The notes: a model not told the origin generated them from the sequence alone. A DNA stretch of 64,000 bases from CAZTHM01 sp041946825 (GCA_041946825.1 JBHGBD010000009.1:62001-126000); one strand, 5' to 3'; positions 1 through 9,815 are shown, counted from the first letter of the stretch. Made by a program: numbers and translations.

Positions 1-479
1 TTCTTCGAGTCGTCCCCCGAAACGCCAATCTCCCATTCCGCCTTTTCGTAATACGGCTCGAGGTCGTTGTAGGAGACGGGCCAGTCTTCCAGCGTCCCGC
101 CTTCGACCGTGCCGTAGGTCGAGCGCATGCGGAAGTCTTTCTCCATGAAGCGCCACGCGAGCGCGCCGTAACTGAACGTGCCGCCGCCCACGCAGGCGGC
201 GTTGTTGTGATAATCGCCGTCGCTCGGACGGACTAGATGCTCCTCGCCCTTGGCGTCCACGAATACGCGCACGTAACGCTCGTCGTCGGGACCAAACGCC
301 GCGCCCAACGCCCACACGCGCTGGTTGCGCAGATCGTCCTTGCGGCAATCGAAAGGTGAGTACCACTTGCCGCGCTCGAGCAGGACCACGCTCAGCCCGG
401 CAACAGCCAGCTCCTTCGCGACGATGCCGCCGCCCGCCCCCGCGCCAATCACCACCGCGTTGACTTTCTTTAATGCCAT
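1..479 (-). CDS. GMC-family oxidoreductase, N-terminal part (runs off the window)
   Basis: My translation of the minus strand from ATG at 479 gives an uninterrupted frame to the window edge (about 159 residues). It opens with a Rossmann FAD-binding motif (VVIGAGAGGG near residue 8) followed by LLERGKW, as in glucose-methanol-choline oxidoreductases. A glycine-rich CVGGGTFSYGALAWR stretch near residue 100 matches the second flavin-contact region of the gluconate 2-dehydrogenase flavoprotein branch. It starts 13 bp downstream of the subunit 3 gene on the same strand, so the two probably form one periplasmic or membrane-associated sugar or alcohol dehydrogenase. The catalytic C-terminal half is outside the window, so the substrate cannot be inferred. 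Confidence 0.88.
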   Translation of the reverse strand, partial: MALKKVNAVVIGAGAGGGIVAKELAVAGLSVVLLERGKWYSPFDCRKDDLRNQRVWALGAAFGPDDERYVRVFVDAKGEEHLVRPSDGDYHNNAACVGGGTFSYGALAWRFMEKDFRMRSTYGTVEGGTLEDWPVSYNDLEPYYEKAEWEIGVSGDDSK

Positions 480-492
480 ACGCACATTCCCG

Positions 493-1053
493 TCATGCGG
501 GCTCCCCGGGCTTTGTCAGGTCGTACTGCTGCCGCCCCCGAATCGGCGGATACGGCAGGTCGAGCATCTTCCAGCTCACGCCGTCGCGGTTTCCCCCGTG
601 GCGCGGATCGCCATAGAAACCCTGCATCGTGTGGTTGACGACCAGATCGAAAAACGCTTTGGCCGAGCTGCGCTTCCAGACTTCGCCCGCGGCCTCGCCT
701 TTCTCGAGAGCCGTCAGAACGGCGAGTTGCTTTTCGGCGGGCAGGTCGGCAAATTTCCCGCCGTGCCGGGCGAGGCTAGACTGATCAACTCCGATCAGTC
801 CTTCCCGGTAAGCCCTCTGGTGCCGCCTGAGATATCCGACAAGTTGTCGGTCGATGAAGTTCACCACGCCTGCCTGCGTCGCCCCCGCGTCCTTGTCGGC
901 AGGGACAATTTGTTCGCAGATGGCGCCAAGGGTCCTCGCCTCCTCAAGGGTGAGGAATCGCCACGGACTAATTGTCTTGGTACAAGACGCCGCAGGCGCG
1001 ACGGCCGCCGTGGCCGCAATCTGCATGAACTTCCGCCGATTAAGTTTCCTCAT
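493..1053 (-). CDS. Gluconate 2-dehydrogenase subunit 3 family protein, Tat-exported
   Basis: The 186-residue product begins MRKLNRRKFMQIAAT, a twin-arginine signal followed by an alanine-rich hydrophobic stretch and a Cys, so Tat export, possibly as a lipoprotein, is likely. The body (LTLEEARTLGAICEQIVPAD, then residues around FYGDPRHGGNRDG) matches the small subunit 3 family that chaperones or co-exports a GMC flavoprotein. I chose ATG at 1053 because GAAGAG lies about 8 nt upstream and the longer frame to 1179 adds unstructured residues before the signal. The GMC gene follows 13 bp downstream. By family knowledge, the complex feeds electrons to a cytochrome c; no such gene is visible beside it. 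Confidence 0.85.
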   Translation of the reverse strand: MRKLNRRKFMQIAATAAVAPAASCTKTISPWRFLTLEEARTLGAICEQIVPADKDAGATQAGVVNFIDRQLVGYLRRHQRAYREGLIGVDQSSLARHGGKFADLPAEKQLAVLTALEKGEAAGEVWKRSSAKAFFDLVVNHTMQGFYGDPRHGGNRDGVSWKMLDLPYPPIRGRQQYDLTKPGEPA

Positions 1054-1252
1054 GGCAGTCTCTTCGGGCTTAATGTCACTCTGAAACGCGGCAAACTGCC
1101 GCAATCCCACGTGATTCCCCTCAGTAGCAGGTTGTCTGTAGCAAGCCGGATTCCTGTCTCCCGCCTCTTGCGTTCCCATCGGCTCGGGAGCAATATCACG
1201 AAAAATCAGAACGGTCTGACTGGTAGGGTGGTCTTTGTCTATGAGGACCCGG

Positions 1253-1825
1253 ATGGCAGTATCAGGGCAGGTGAGCTTGAGCGCGCCACTGGAGATGACT
1301 GACGCCGCCCGGGATGAGTTTGAGGTAGCGGTCCGCGAACATGCGAAGTTCGTTTACAAAGTTGTTTATTCGGTCCTCCGCAACCACCACGATGCCGAAG
1401 ACGCGGCGCAAGAGACTTTTCTGCGCTTATTGCGGCAGCAAAAGAAATGGCCCGAAATCCGCGACCGGCGCGCGTGGCTGGCGCGGACAGCCTGGCGTGT
1501 GGCGCTCGATCGTCGGAAGCCCACGCCGGAAGTGGCGCTCGATGAGGTGGCGAAGGCAGTGCTTGAACTCAGGGACCAGGGAGCAGGGGCGGACGAAATC
1601 GCTTCGACCGAGCAGATGAAGAACCTGCTCGGACGGCTCATCGCCGCGCTGCCTCAGGACTTGCGCGATGCCGTGGCGCTCTCGACGGCGGAGGAGATGA
1701 CTTCGGTGGAGATATCGGAAGTTCTGGGGATTCCCGAAGGGTCGGTGAGGACGCGGCTGATGCGCGCGCGCGAAATCCTGCGCCAGAAGCTCGCGGCCAT
1801 TCTGGAGCGGAAACATGAATCCTAG
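1253..1825 (+). CDS. RNA polymerase sigma factor, ECF subfamily
   Basis: This 190-residue protein has sigma-70 region 2 (FVYKVVYSVLRNHHDAEDAAQETFLRL, the DAEDAAQETF core being diagnostic) and region 4 (LPQDLRDAVALSTAEEMTSVEISEVLGIPEGSVRTRLMRAREIL, a helix-turn-helix). It lacks the extra domains of larger sigma groups. Start choice is uncertain: ATG 1253 has GAGG six bases upstream, while ATG 1295 lies nearer the conserved region. Its last codons overlap the next gene by 11 bp, so the two are probably translationally coupled, as in sigma/anti-sigma pairs. It is divergent from the Tat-signal dehydrogenase gene. Confidence 0.9.
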   Translation: MAVSGQVSLSAPLEMTDAARDEFEVAVREHAKFVYKVVYSVLRNHHDAEDAAQETFLRLLRQQKKWPEIRDRRAWLARTAWRVALDRRKPTPEVALDEVAKAVLELRDQGAGADEIASTEQMKNLLGRLIAALPQDLRDAVALSTAEEMTSVEISEVLGIPEGSVRTRLMRAREILRQKLAAILERKHES

Positions 1826-2381
1826 AGAAAGGGAACGCTTCGTGGATGATCTGCTCGACGCGTCGCTTCGCCAATATCGAAGCGCCGAACCGCGAGCGGG
1901 ATTGGAGAATCGCATCCTGGCCAGCGTTCGAGCGAGCGAGTTCGCCACCCAGCCGCGCCGATGGGCGTGGGCTCTTGCGGGCGGCGTGGCGATACTCGTA
2001 ATCGCTGTCGTCTCTCTGCGGTTCGTCTCGCGGCCCGTCCCACGCACGGCCACAGTTCCATCCGCACCTCTCACCGCCGCTAAAACCGAGACGCCAAAGG
2101 GGATTTCGACTGTGCGGGGCGCGGCGCGCGTAACTCGAAAGCCAAACCGTCCTCAGCGAGTCGTGATGGAAGCCCAGCGCCGCCCCGAACAATTCCCCAC
2201 GCCCGCGCCGCTGACCGAGCAGGAGACGTTGCTGTTGCTCTATCTTCAGCGCACTCCAGCCTCCGAGTTGGCAACTACAACCACCGAAGAACCGATAGAG
2301 GATTTGAAGATTCCCGAACTGGCCTTCGCCCCGCTTGAAATTAGGCCGCTGAGCGAAGGGGAACACGGACAGGTGAATTGA
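1815..2381 (+). CDS. Putative membrane anti-sigma factor
   Basis: The 188-residue product has a charged cytosolic N-terminus (about 50 residues), one transmembrane segment (WALAGGVAILVIAVVSLRF, near residues 54-73) and a periplasmic tail rich in Pro, Arg and Thr. It lacks a CxxC zinc-binding anti-sigma motif. The call rests on the 11-bp overlap with the ECF sigma gene and the single-span layout, not on sequence similarity I can name. Confidence is moderate for the role and high for the gene being real, since the frame is long and coupled. The next gene starts 10 bp downstream, giving a three-gene unit. Confidence 0.65.
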   Translation: MNPRERERFVDDLLDASLRQYRSAEPRAGLENRILASVRASEFATQPRRWAWALAGGVAILVIAVVSLRFVSRPVPRTATVPSAPLTAAKTETPKGISTVRGAARVTRKPNRPQRVVMEAQRRPEQFPTPAPLTEQETLLLLYLQRTPASELATTTTEEPIEDLKIPELAFAPLEIRPLSEGEHGQVN

Positions 2382-2391
2382 GGAGGATGGA

Positions 2392-2964
2392 ATGAGAAAA
2401 CAGATAGGCCGAAGGATGCTGGGTGTCGTTTTCGCAGCGAGCCTGCTTTGCGCCTTTGAGGGCGCGTACGCCCAGGAAGGCCAGCCGAAACCGGAAGTGG
2501 AGGACGTGAAGGTCGTCGCAGCTCCAAAACCGGCCCAGACAATGCCAGTTTCCGTGTATCGCTTCGAATATGTTATTCGTGAACTCGAGGATGGGAAGCA
2601 GATCAACTCACGCCATTACATGCTTTCTGCCAGGGGTCGCCAATTGGCGCGGCTCCGCGTGGGCAGCCAGGTGCCGGCTCCGACCGGGCAGCAAGGCCAG
2701 ATCCAGTATCAAGGCGTCGGCATCAACATTGACTCCAGACTCGGAGAAGAGGGAAACGGGTTCCTCCTATACACCGCGTTCGAGTCCTCCAGCGTTGTCC
2801 TGGGCCCCGGCGCAACAGTCGCCGGGGCGCCCGTAATTCGGCAGGTGCGTACCGAAGGTGACTCGCTTGTGACTCTTGGCAAACCCACCGTGATCGCCAC
2901 CCTCGACGATGTGGCGACGAATCGCCGCTACGAAATCGAAGTGACGGTGACGAAAGTGAAGTAG
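2392..2964 (+). CDS. Secreted protein of unknown function in a sigma/anti-sigma unit
   Basis: A Sec signal peptide is clear (MRKQIGRRMLGVVFAASLLCAFEG, then AYAQ as a likely cleavage site near residue 28). The mature part (about 160 residues) looks beta-rich, with phrases such as SVYRFEYVIRELEDGKQI and a C-terminal YEIEVTVTKVK strand. I recognise no family. It begins 10 bp after the anti-sigma stop with GGAGGATGGA upstream, so it is probably co-transcribed. It could be the signal sensor, or a target that the sigma factor controls. The three genes are followed by a heptad repeat and the convergent CBS gene. Confidence 0.7.
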   Translation: MRKQIGRRMLGVVFAASLLCAFEGAYAQEGQPKPEVEDVKVVAAPKPAQTMPVSVYRFEYVIRELEDGKQINSRHYMLSARGRQLARLRVGSQVPAPTGQQGQIQYQGVGINIDSRLGEEGNGFLLYTAFESSSVVLGPGATVAGAPVIRQVRTEGDSLVTLGKPTVIATLDDVATNRRYEIEVTVTKVK

Positions 2965-3061
2965 AAATGGCTTGACGCCTCACCCGGTCCGATTCGCCAA
3001 CTGGCGGAGACCACCCTCTCCCGACGGGACAGGGCTGTTAGCATTGAAGGAGTTTTTCCTA

Positions 3062-3096
3062 CCCGAACCCCGAGTCGCGAATCCCGAGTCCCGAGC
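3062..3096. repeat. Degenerate 7-bp tandem array, CCCGAGT type
   Basis: Five consecutive 7-mers read cccgaac, cccgagt, cgcgaat, cccgagt, cccgagc. The array lies in the short gap between the convergent secreted-protein gene and the CBS gene and ends beside the CBS stop codon. Confidence 0.85.
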
Positions 3097-3097
3097 C

Positions 3098-3532
3098 TTA
3101 CCCGCCCGGCCCGTCGTTCAGGAGGTACTGATCGAGGGAATGAAGTTCACGCTGCAAATCTTCGACCATATGTTCGAGCAGGTTGCGGATGGAGAGCATA
3201 CCTTGCAGTTTGCCGTTCTCGTCAACGATGGGCAAGTGCCGGATGTGGTGGTCGAGCATGAAGTTGAGGGCTTCGTCGGCGGGGGTATCGCGCGAAGTGG
3301 TTTTGGGCGGCGAGGTCATGACGTCGCCGACCTTGGTGTCGGTGGACCTGCGCTCACGCAGCACGCAGCGCAGCATCACGTCCCGCTCGGTAAAGATCCC
3401 GCGCAACTCGCCGCCTTCCACCACGGCCACCGCGCCGACACCTTCCTCCGCCATCAACTGAACGGCCTCGAGGACGCTGGTGCCGGGTTCCACCGTGGCG
3501 GGGGGAACGTGGGCAATTTTGAGGAGACCCAT
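3098..3532 (-). CDS. CBS domain pair protein
   Basis: The 144-residue protein consists almost entirely of two tandem CBS motifs (about residues 10-65 and 75-130). Phrases such as GIFTERDVMLRCVL and HIRHLPIVDENGKLQGMLSIRNLLEHM are typical. Stand-alone CBS pairs bind adenosyl ligands (AMP, ATP, SAM) and modulate partner proteins; the partner here is unknown. The start is well supported: AAGGAGG lies six bases upstream of ATG 3532. The gene is transcribed alone, away from the ATP synthase operon. Confidence 0.92.
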   Translation of the reverse strand: MGLLKIAHVPPATVEPGTSVLEAVQLMAEEGVGAVAVVEGGELRGIFTERDVMLRCVLRERRSTDTKVGDVMTSPPKTTSRDTPADEALNFMLDHHIRHLPIVDENGKLQGMLSIRNLLEHMVEDLQRELHSLDQYLLNDGPGG

Positions 3533-3841
3533 CCGACCCTCCTTCGAACCTGCCTGACGAACACGCAGGTCTGAGAATCCTGCTGCAATCTTGCCGATCG
3601 ACTAACCCCGATGTAAGCCAATCTAAAGTGGGGCGGGCCGGAAGTCAAGCGGAAGACTGTAGCGATGGTCTATGACCGCCGAAGGTCATCGGAAACCCAA
3701 GGCCGGCGGTCACAGACCGCCGCCACAGCGGAGAGACAACTTCCTCGAGTCCGCGATTGTTGACACCCCGAGAAGCTCCGTGCTAGATTTCCTAGTCTTT
3801 GTAACTCAACGGATTAGTCACTGTAAGGCTGACCGCGTAAA
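3533..3841. other. Intergenic region with repeat hairpin and ATP synthase promoter
   Basis: About 310 bp without a gene. A GC-rich inverted element around 3660-3730 carries the words gaccgcc, ggcggtc and ggcggtcacagaccgccgcc. The only other signal is the promoter-like pair listed separately. I see no coding frame with a plausible start. Confidence 0.6.
3760..3789 (+). promoter_or_regulatory. Sigma-70-like promoter for the ATP synthase operon
   Basis: TTGACA at 3760-3765 is a perfect -35 hexamer. TAGATT at 3784-3789 is a 4-of-6 match to the -10 hexamer at 18-bp spacing. The first ATP synthase start lies about 52 bp downstream, which fits a short leader. No strong Shine-Dalgarno is visible before ATG 3842. 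Confidence 0.6.
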
Positions 3842-4312
3842 ATGGGTGAAATTCTAAGTCGGCTGGGGCATCTCTTTGTCCAGAGCGTGCCGACCGTTAT
3901 TTTCGTTTTCCTCCTCCTCCTATTTCTGGAACGCTTCTTCTTCCGGCGGCTTTTGGAAGTTCTAAAGGAGCGCGAGGCGAGAACGGCGGGGGCGCTGGAG
4001 CGCGCGCGCGAGCAGGCGGCCGCCGCCGAGGTCCGTGCCCGTGAATATGAAGCCGCCTTCCAGGCGGTTCGCCAGGAAGTCTACCGGCAGCGGGAAATTG
4101 AGAGGAAGGACTCACTCGCCGAGCGCGACGAGGCTCTGAGTCGGGCCCGGCAACAGAGTGAAACGCGCCTGGAACAAATGCAGGCTGAACTCGAAAAGGA
4201 GCTTGCAGCGGCCAAAGCCCAGGTAAGTCTGGCTTGCCAGGCGCTGGCGGGAGAGATTACCGAAACGCTCATTGGGAATGGCGGTAAACCACTGGCCGGG
4301 AGGCCGAGTTGA
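3842..4312 (+). CDS. atpF: ATP synthase F0 subunit b (first of two b-type subunits)
   Basis: The 156-residue protein has one N-terminal membrane helix (VPTVIFVFLLLLFLERFFF, about residues 16-35) and then a long charged helix rich in Glu, Arg, Ala and Gln up to residue 145, the peripheral-stalk architecture. It is the first gene of the operon, and its TGA overlaps the TTG start of the next gene by 4 bp. Two different b-type genes in tandem imply a b/b' heterodimeric stalk. Sequence identity within this family is low, so the assignment rests on architecture and position, both of which are clear. Confidence 0.88.
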   Translation: MGEILSRLGHLFVQSVPTVIFVFLLLLFLERFFFRRLLEVLKEREARTAGALERAREQAAAAEVRAREYEAAFQAVRQEVYRQREIERKDSLAERDEALSRARQQSETRLEQMQAELEKELAAAKAQVSLACQALAGEITETLIGNGGKPLAGRPS

Positions 4313-4932
4313 ATCACTCCCTGCGGAGGGCGCTCCTCGCGATCATCTTGGGCGGCTGCCTGGTGGGCTGGGCGGGACTTCTCTGCGCCGCCGGGCGTGG
4401 GCCGGAAGAGACCGCGGCTCCCGAGCACCAAGCGGCAGGCGAAGAGCCCGAGCATGAACTCCTTTTCAAAGTCATTAACTTCATCATTCTTGCCGGCGGG
4501 CTGAGCTATGTCCTGCGCAAGCCGCTGGCGGATTTCTTTGTTCAGCGCTCAGCCTCCATCCGGAAGAGTCTGGACGAAGGGCGCAAGGCGCTGGAAGCGT
4601 CCGAAGCACAGCTTCAGGCGGTCGAAGACAAACTGACACGCTTCGAAGAGGAAATGGCAACCTTCCGTGCCGCCGCCTTGGAAGAGATGAAGGCCGAGCG
4701 CGAACACCTGCGCCAAACCACTGCTGCCGAGATCGAAAAGATGATGGCTTCGATTCGCGTGCAGATGGAAGTCGCGGCCAAGCAGGCGCGCCTGGAATTA
4801 AGACTCTACGGAGCGCAGCAGGCGGTCGAAATGGCGCGGCAGATGATCGCCCAGCGCCTGGACGAAGCCGGCCAGCGGCGGCTAGTGGCGGACTTCGTCG
4901 CGAGGCTGGAGGAAAAGCAAGTTCAGAGTTAA
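4309..4932 (+). CDS. atpF: ATP synthase F0 subunit b' (second b-type subunit, with signal-like N-terminus)
   Basis: The 207-residue product starts at TTG 4309 within the previous stop codon (TTGA overlap), so translation is coupled. It has a signal-peptide-like hydrophobic start (ALLAIILGGCLVGWAGLLCAA), a short acidic spacer, a true membrane helix near residue 50 (FKVINFIILAGGLSYVL), and then about 130 residues of stalk coiled coil ending EEKQVQS. Extended b subunits with a cleavable or extra N-terminal helix are known in delta-proteobacteria and acidobacteria. It pairs with the preceding shorter b subunit. The 3' gap contains a heptad hairpin. Confidence 0.88.
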   Translation: MNHSLRRALLAIILGGCLVGWAGLLCAAGRGPEETAAPEHQAAGEEPEHELLFKVINFIILAGGLSYVLRKPLADFFVQRSASIRKSLDEGRKALEASEAQLQAVEDKLTRFEEEMATFRAAALEEMKAEREHLRQTTAAEIEKMMASIRVQMEVAAKQARLELRLYGAQQAVEMARQMIAQRLDEAGQRRLVADFVARLEEKQVQS

Positions 4933-4934
4933 GG

Positions 4935-5028
4935 GTTGAGGACTGAGAGTTAAAAAGTTGAACAGTCGAAAAGTCGAAGGAGCTCGGCTCAAACTGTTTG
5001 AACTTCTTCGACTTTCGACCGTTCGACT
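4935..5028. repeat. Heptad-repeat hairpin between atpF' and atpH
   Basis: The left arm (4957-4979: gttgaacagtcgaaaagtcg and on) is near-perfectly complementary to the right arm (5006-5027: cttcgactttcgaccgttcg and on), with one bulged base. Each arm is built of 7-bp units of the AGTCGAA type. In RNA it would form a stem of about 22 bp inside the polycistronic message. Confidence 0.85.
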
Positions 5029-5069
5029 CGCCCGGCCACGCGACGGCGTGCCCGATATGAGGATAGTTC

Positions 5070-5609
5070 GTGTCCAAAGCAATCTCCCACCGATATGCGC
5101 GGGCTCTGGCGGACGTGGTCGGCCGCACCGGCGATTATTCGACGGCGCTGAGGGAATTGGAAGAATTTGCCGCCGTCTACCGGGCGAACGCGGAACTTCG
5201 TGACGTATTCCGAACGCCCGCTGTCACTCCGGCGGACAAGTCCGGCATCCTGGAAACGATACTGGCGCGGGCCGGTACCTCCAGGACCGTGGGGAATTTC
5301 CTGCGCATTCTCCTCAAGAACTACCGATTGGTTTTGATCGACGACATCGTGGAAGCGTTCAAGGAAGCGGCGCACGAGCGAATGGGAGTCGTGGAGGTTC
5401 AGATTTCATCCGCCGTGGACCTTTCCGAAGCGGAGCGCCAGGCTTTGCGTACGCGGTTCGAAAGCATCACTGGAAAGCAAGTGGACGTGGAGTTTCAGAT
5501 TGCAAAGGAATTGCTGGGCGGGGTCGTGGCTCAGATTGGAAGTACCATTTACGACGGTTCGGTGCGTGGCCACTTGGCGCGCATTCGCGAGCGGCTGGTG
5601 GCGCGTTAA
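5070..5609 (+). CDS. atpH: ATP synthase F1 subunit delta
   Basis: The 179-residue protein begins SKAISHRYARALADV, the canonical start of the delta/OSCP family, and ends with a conserved GGVVAQIGSTIYDGSVRGHLARI block that contacts the b stalk. The GTG start at 5070 has GAGG about 7 bases upstream. Delta links the alpha/beta hexamer to the peripheral stalk. The gap to atpA is 164 bp, long for an ATP synthase operon, and is filled by a dispersed repeat. Confidence 0.93.
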   Translation: MSKAISHRYARALADVVGRTGDYSTALRELEEFAAVYRANAELRDVFRTPAVTPADKSGILETILARAGTSRTVGNFLRILLKNYRLVLIDDIVEAFKEAAHERMGVVEVQISSAVDLSEAERQALRTRFESITGKQVDVEFQIAKELLGGVVAQIGSTIYDGSVRGHLARIRERLVAR

Positions 5610-5629
5610 TCTTCGCGGCGACACGGCGC

Positions 5630-5741
5630 TGTCATTCTGAGTGCAGCGAAGAATCTCGGCATCTTCATGGCGCGGCCCTGCGGAGATCCCTCGTCGCCCT
5701 CGTCCCACATTGCGGGACGTCGGGCCTCCTCAGGATGAGAC
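5630..5741. repeat. Dispersed intergenic repeat (gtcattctgag...ctcaggatgagac type) between atpH and atpA
   Basis: The element begins gtcattctgagtgcagcgaa and ends cctcaggatgagac, so its ends are roughly inverted (GTCATYCTGAG / CTCAGGATGA). Similar short imperfect palindromes are widespread intergenic repeats in many bacterial genomes. No other complete copy is in this window. Confidence 0.6.
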
Positions 5742-5773
5742 GGTTGGATGTTGTGAGAAAAAGAGGCTGAACG

Positions 5774-7306
<1,533 letters not shown>

Positions 7307-7360
7307 GGCCGGCCTTTAGGCCGGCACTGCCGGCCCCGCTCGGAGCGGGACCGGCGCTCC
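7307..7360. repeat. GC-rich hairpin cluster between atpA and atpG
   Basis: Two stems sit back to back: gccggcctttaggccggc and ccgctcggagcgg, with a further ggaccggcgctcc tail. No run of T follows, so it is better read as a REP-like or RNA-stability element than as an intrinsic terminator. atpG starts 12 bp downstream. Confidence 0.65.
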
Positions 7361-7371
7361 ACGAAACCGAC

Positions 7372-8226
7372 ATGCCCACGTTACTCGACATTCGGCGCCG
7401 CATCCGCTCGGTGAAGAACACGCAGCAGATTACCCGAGCGATGAAGATGGTGGCGGCGGCCCGCCTGCGGCGCGCCCAGGAGCGCGTGTTTAACGCTCGG
7501 CCCTTCGCGAACCAGATGCTGACGCTGCTTTCGAGCCTGGCGGCGCGCACCGAACAACGCGAGCATCCCTTGCTCGCTGAGCGGCCCGTGGAAAAATTGC
7601 TGCTGGTACTCGTGACCGGCGACAAAGGACTTTGCGGCGCCTTCAACACCAACTTGATTCGTGCGGCACAGAACTATTTGGAAGAAAACAGCAACAAGAA
7701 AATCTCGCTGATCACGGTGGGGCGCAAGGGGCGGGACTTCTTCCGGCGGCGTCCGGTCGATATCCTTTCGGAGTCGGTCAACATTTTCAGCCGGCTGGAG
7801 TTTTCGCACGCCCAGGCCGTCGCGAACCAGATCATTGAGCTGTACACGAAGGAAGAGGTGGACGCGGTCGATTTCATTTACAACGAATCGAAAACCGTCC
7901 TGACGCAGCGGCTGACCCGTGAGCGATATCTGCCCATCAAGCCCATGAAGCCCGCGGCGGGCGAAGCGCTGATCGATTACATCTACGAGGACCCCGCGAG
8001 CCAGATTTTCGGCGTCCTTTTACCGCGCTATATCGAGATCGAAGTCTATCGCGCCTTGCTTGAATCCGCGGCGGCGGAGTTCGCGGCGCGCATGACGGCC
8101 ATGGACGCGGCCAGCAACAACGCCACGGAAATGATTGACTCGCTGACGTTGCACATGAACCGGGTACGCCAGGCCGCTATCACGCGGGAGATTATTGAGG
8201 TCGTGAGCGGAGCGGCAGCGCTGTGA
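7372..8226 (+). CDS. atpG: ATP synthase F1 subunit gamma
   Basis: The 284-residue protein opens MPTLLDIRRRIRSVKNTQQITRAMKMVAA, the conserved N-terminal helix of the rotor shaft. It closes with MDAASNNATEMIDSLTLHMNRVRQAAITREIIEVVSGAAAL, the conserved C-terminal helix. The central Rossmann-like part (VTGDKGLCGAFNTN) is also intact. Gamma rotates within the alpha/beta hexamer and is bound by epsilon. The gene is followed by a long heptad hairpin before atpD. Confidence 0.96.
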   Translation: MPTLLDIRRRIRSVKNTQQITRAMKMVAAARLRRAQERVFNARPFANQMLTLLSSLAARTEQREHPLLAERPVEKLLLVLVTGDKGLCGAFNTNLIRAAQNYLEENSNKKISLITVGRKGRDFFRRRPVDILSESVNIFSRLEFSHAQAVANQIIELYTKEEVDAVDFIYNESKTVLTQRLTRERYLPIKPMKPAAGEALIDYIYEDPASQIFGVLLPRYIEIEVYRALLESAAAEFAARMTAMDAASNNATEMIDSLTLHMNRVRQAAITREIIEVVSGAAAL

Positions 8227-8230
8227 GGGC

Positions 8231-8330
8231 AGTCGAAGAGTTGAAAAGTCGAAGAGTCAAAAAGGAAGTACGCATCCCCCGACGATTGGATTTGACTTTC
8301 AACTCTTCAACTGTTCGACTTTTCGACTCT
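8231..8330. repeat. Heptad-repeat hairpin between atpG and atpD
   Basis: The left arm (agtcgaag, agttgaaa, agtcgaag, agtcaaa) and right arm (tttgact, ttcaact, cttcaact, gttcgact, tttcgact) are mutually complementary around a central unpaired stretch of about 30 bp. This is the same family as the atpF'-atpH and atpD-atpC elements. Confidence 0.85.
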
Positions 8331-8364
8331 TAATCTCGAAATGGTTTTCGCGAAAGGAAAGTCC

Positions 8365-9810
8365 ATGCCAGAAGCACACGTCGGAAAGGTCGTCGAGGTC
8401 ATCGGCCCCGTGGTGGTGGTGGCCTTCGAGGGTGATTATCTCCCCTCCATTTTTAATGCGGTGCGCGTCACCTCAGAAGGTTTTGATGTCGCCGCCCCCA
8501 TCAACGTGCTGACCGAGGTCGAACAGCACCTGGGCGAAGGCCGCGTGAAGTGTGTGGCCATGGAACCCACCGAAGGCATGGTACGCGGCATGAAGGCCAT
8601 TGACACTGGAGCGCCCATCACTGTGCCGGTGGGTAAGGCGACGCTCGGCCGCGTCATGAATGTGATCGGCGAGCCCGTGGACAAATATGGGCCCATCGTT
8701 TCCGAGACGCGCTTTCCCATTCACCGCCACGCGCCCGAGCTCGAAGATCAGAACACCACACTGGAATTGTTCGAGACGGGGCTGAAAGTCGTGGATTTAC
8801 TGGAGCCCTACCTGAAAGGCGGCAAGACGGGCCTCTTCGGGGGAGCGGGCGTGGGCAAAACCGTCATCATCATGGAGCTGATCAACAACGTCGCCATGAA
8901 GCACGGCGGCGTTTCGGTTTTCTCCGGCGTGGGCGAGCGCACGCGTGAAGGCAACGACCTCTGGCTGGAGTTCACAGAATCGAAAGTCATTGTTCCGGGC
9001 GATCCGACAAAATCCAAGGCCGCGCTGATATACGGCCAGATGACCGAGCCGCCCGGCGCGCGCCTGCGCGTCGGCCTGACCGGCCTCACGGTCGCCGAGT
9101 ACTTCCGCGACGTCGAAGGCCAGGACGTGCTGCTCTTCATCGACAACATCTTTCGCTTCACCCAGGCGGGCTCGGAAGTGTCGGCGCTGCTCGGCCGCAT
9201 GCCGTCGGCGGTCGGCTACCAACCCAACCTCTCGACCGAAATGGGAGAACTCCAGGAGCGTATTACTTCCACGAAGAAAGGCTCAATCACATCCGTGCAG
9301 GCGATTTACGTCCCTGCCGACGACTTGACCGACCCGGCGCCCGCCACCACGTTCTCGCACCTCGATGCCACGACGGTACTCTCGCGGCAACTGGTGGAAA
9401 TCGGCATCTACCCGGCGGTGGATCCCCTGGCCTCAACCTCGCGCGTGCTCGATCCGCGCATCGTAGGCGCGGAGCACTACAACATCGCCCGCGCTGTCAA
9501 ATCCATCCTGCAAAAATACAAAGACCTGCAGGACATCATCGCCATCCTGGGAATCGACGAATTGTCGGAAGAAGACAAGCTCACCGTGGCGAGGGCGCGA
9601 AAGATTCAGCGCTTCCTCTCCCAACCGTTCTTTGTTGCAGCCCAGTTCACCGGGCTGGAAGGGAAGTACGTCAAGCTGGAAGACACCATCAGCGGGTTCA
9701 AAGCCCTTGTGGAGGGCCAGCACGATGACGTCCCCGAGCAGGCGTTCTATATGGTGGGAACTATCGACGAGGCGCTGGAGAAAGCGGAGAAGCTGAAGGC
9801 GGCAGCGTAG
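8365..9810 (+). CDS. atpD: ATP synthase F1 subunit beta
   Basis: The catalytic subunit (481 residues from ATG 8365) carries Walker A GGAGVGKTVIIMEL near residue 157, GVGERTREGNDLW, Walker B LLFIDNIFRF and the DELSEED-like region IDELSEEDKL. ATG 8365 is preferred over the in-frame ATG 8341 because GGAAAG lies just upstream and family members begin close to the EAHVGKVVEVIGPVV strand. It makes ATP at the alpha/beta interface. It lies in the G-D-C block and is flanked on both sides by heptad hairpins. Confidence 0.98.
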   Translation: MPEAHVGKVVEVIGPVVVVAFEGDYLPSIFNAVRVTSEGFDVAAPINVLTEVEQHLGEGRVKCVAMEPTEGMVRGMKAIDTGAPITVPVGKATLGRVMNVIGEPVDKYGPIVSETRFPIHRHAPELEDQNTTLELFETGLKVVDLLEPYLKGGKTGLFGGAGVGKTVIIMELINNVAMKHGGVSVFSGVGERTREGNDLWLEFTESKVIVPGDPTKSKAALIYGQMTEPPGARLRVGLTGLTVAEYFRDVEGQDVLLFIDNIFRFTQAGSEVSALLGRMPSAVGYQPNLSTEMGELQERITSTKKGSITSVQAIYVPADDLTDPAPATTFSHLDATTVLSRQLVEIGIYPAVDPLASTSRVLDPRIVGAEHYNIARAVKSILQKYKDLQDIIAILGIDELSEEDKLTVARARKIQRFLSQPFFVAAQFTGLEGKYVKLEDTISGFKALVEGQHDDVPEQAFYMVGTIDEALEKAEKLKAAA

Positions 9811-9815
9811 AAACC

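Noticed and set aside
325..1302. Plus-strand frame across the dehydrogenase genes
   Set aside because: Overlaps two recognised minus-strand genes and lacks any family signature.
3533..3660. Small gene between CBS and ATP synthase
   Set aside because: Frames exist but have no ribosome-binding site or credible composition; the region is a repeat plus promoter.
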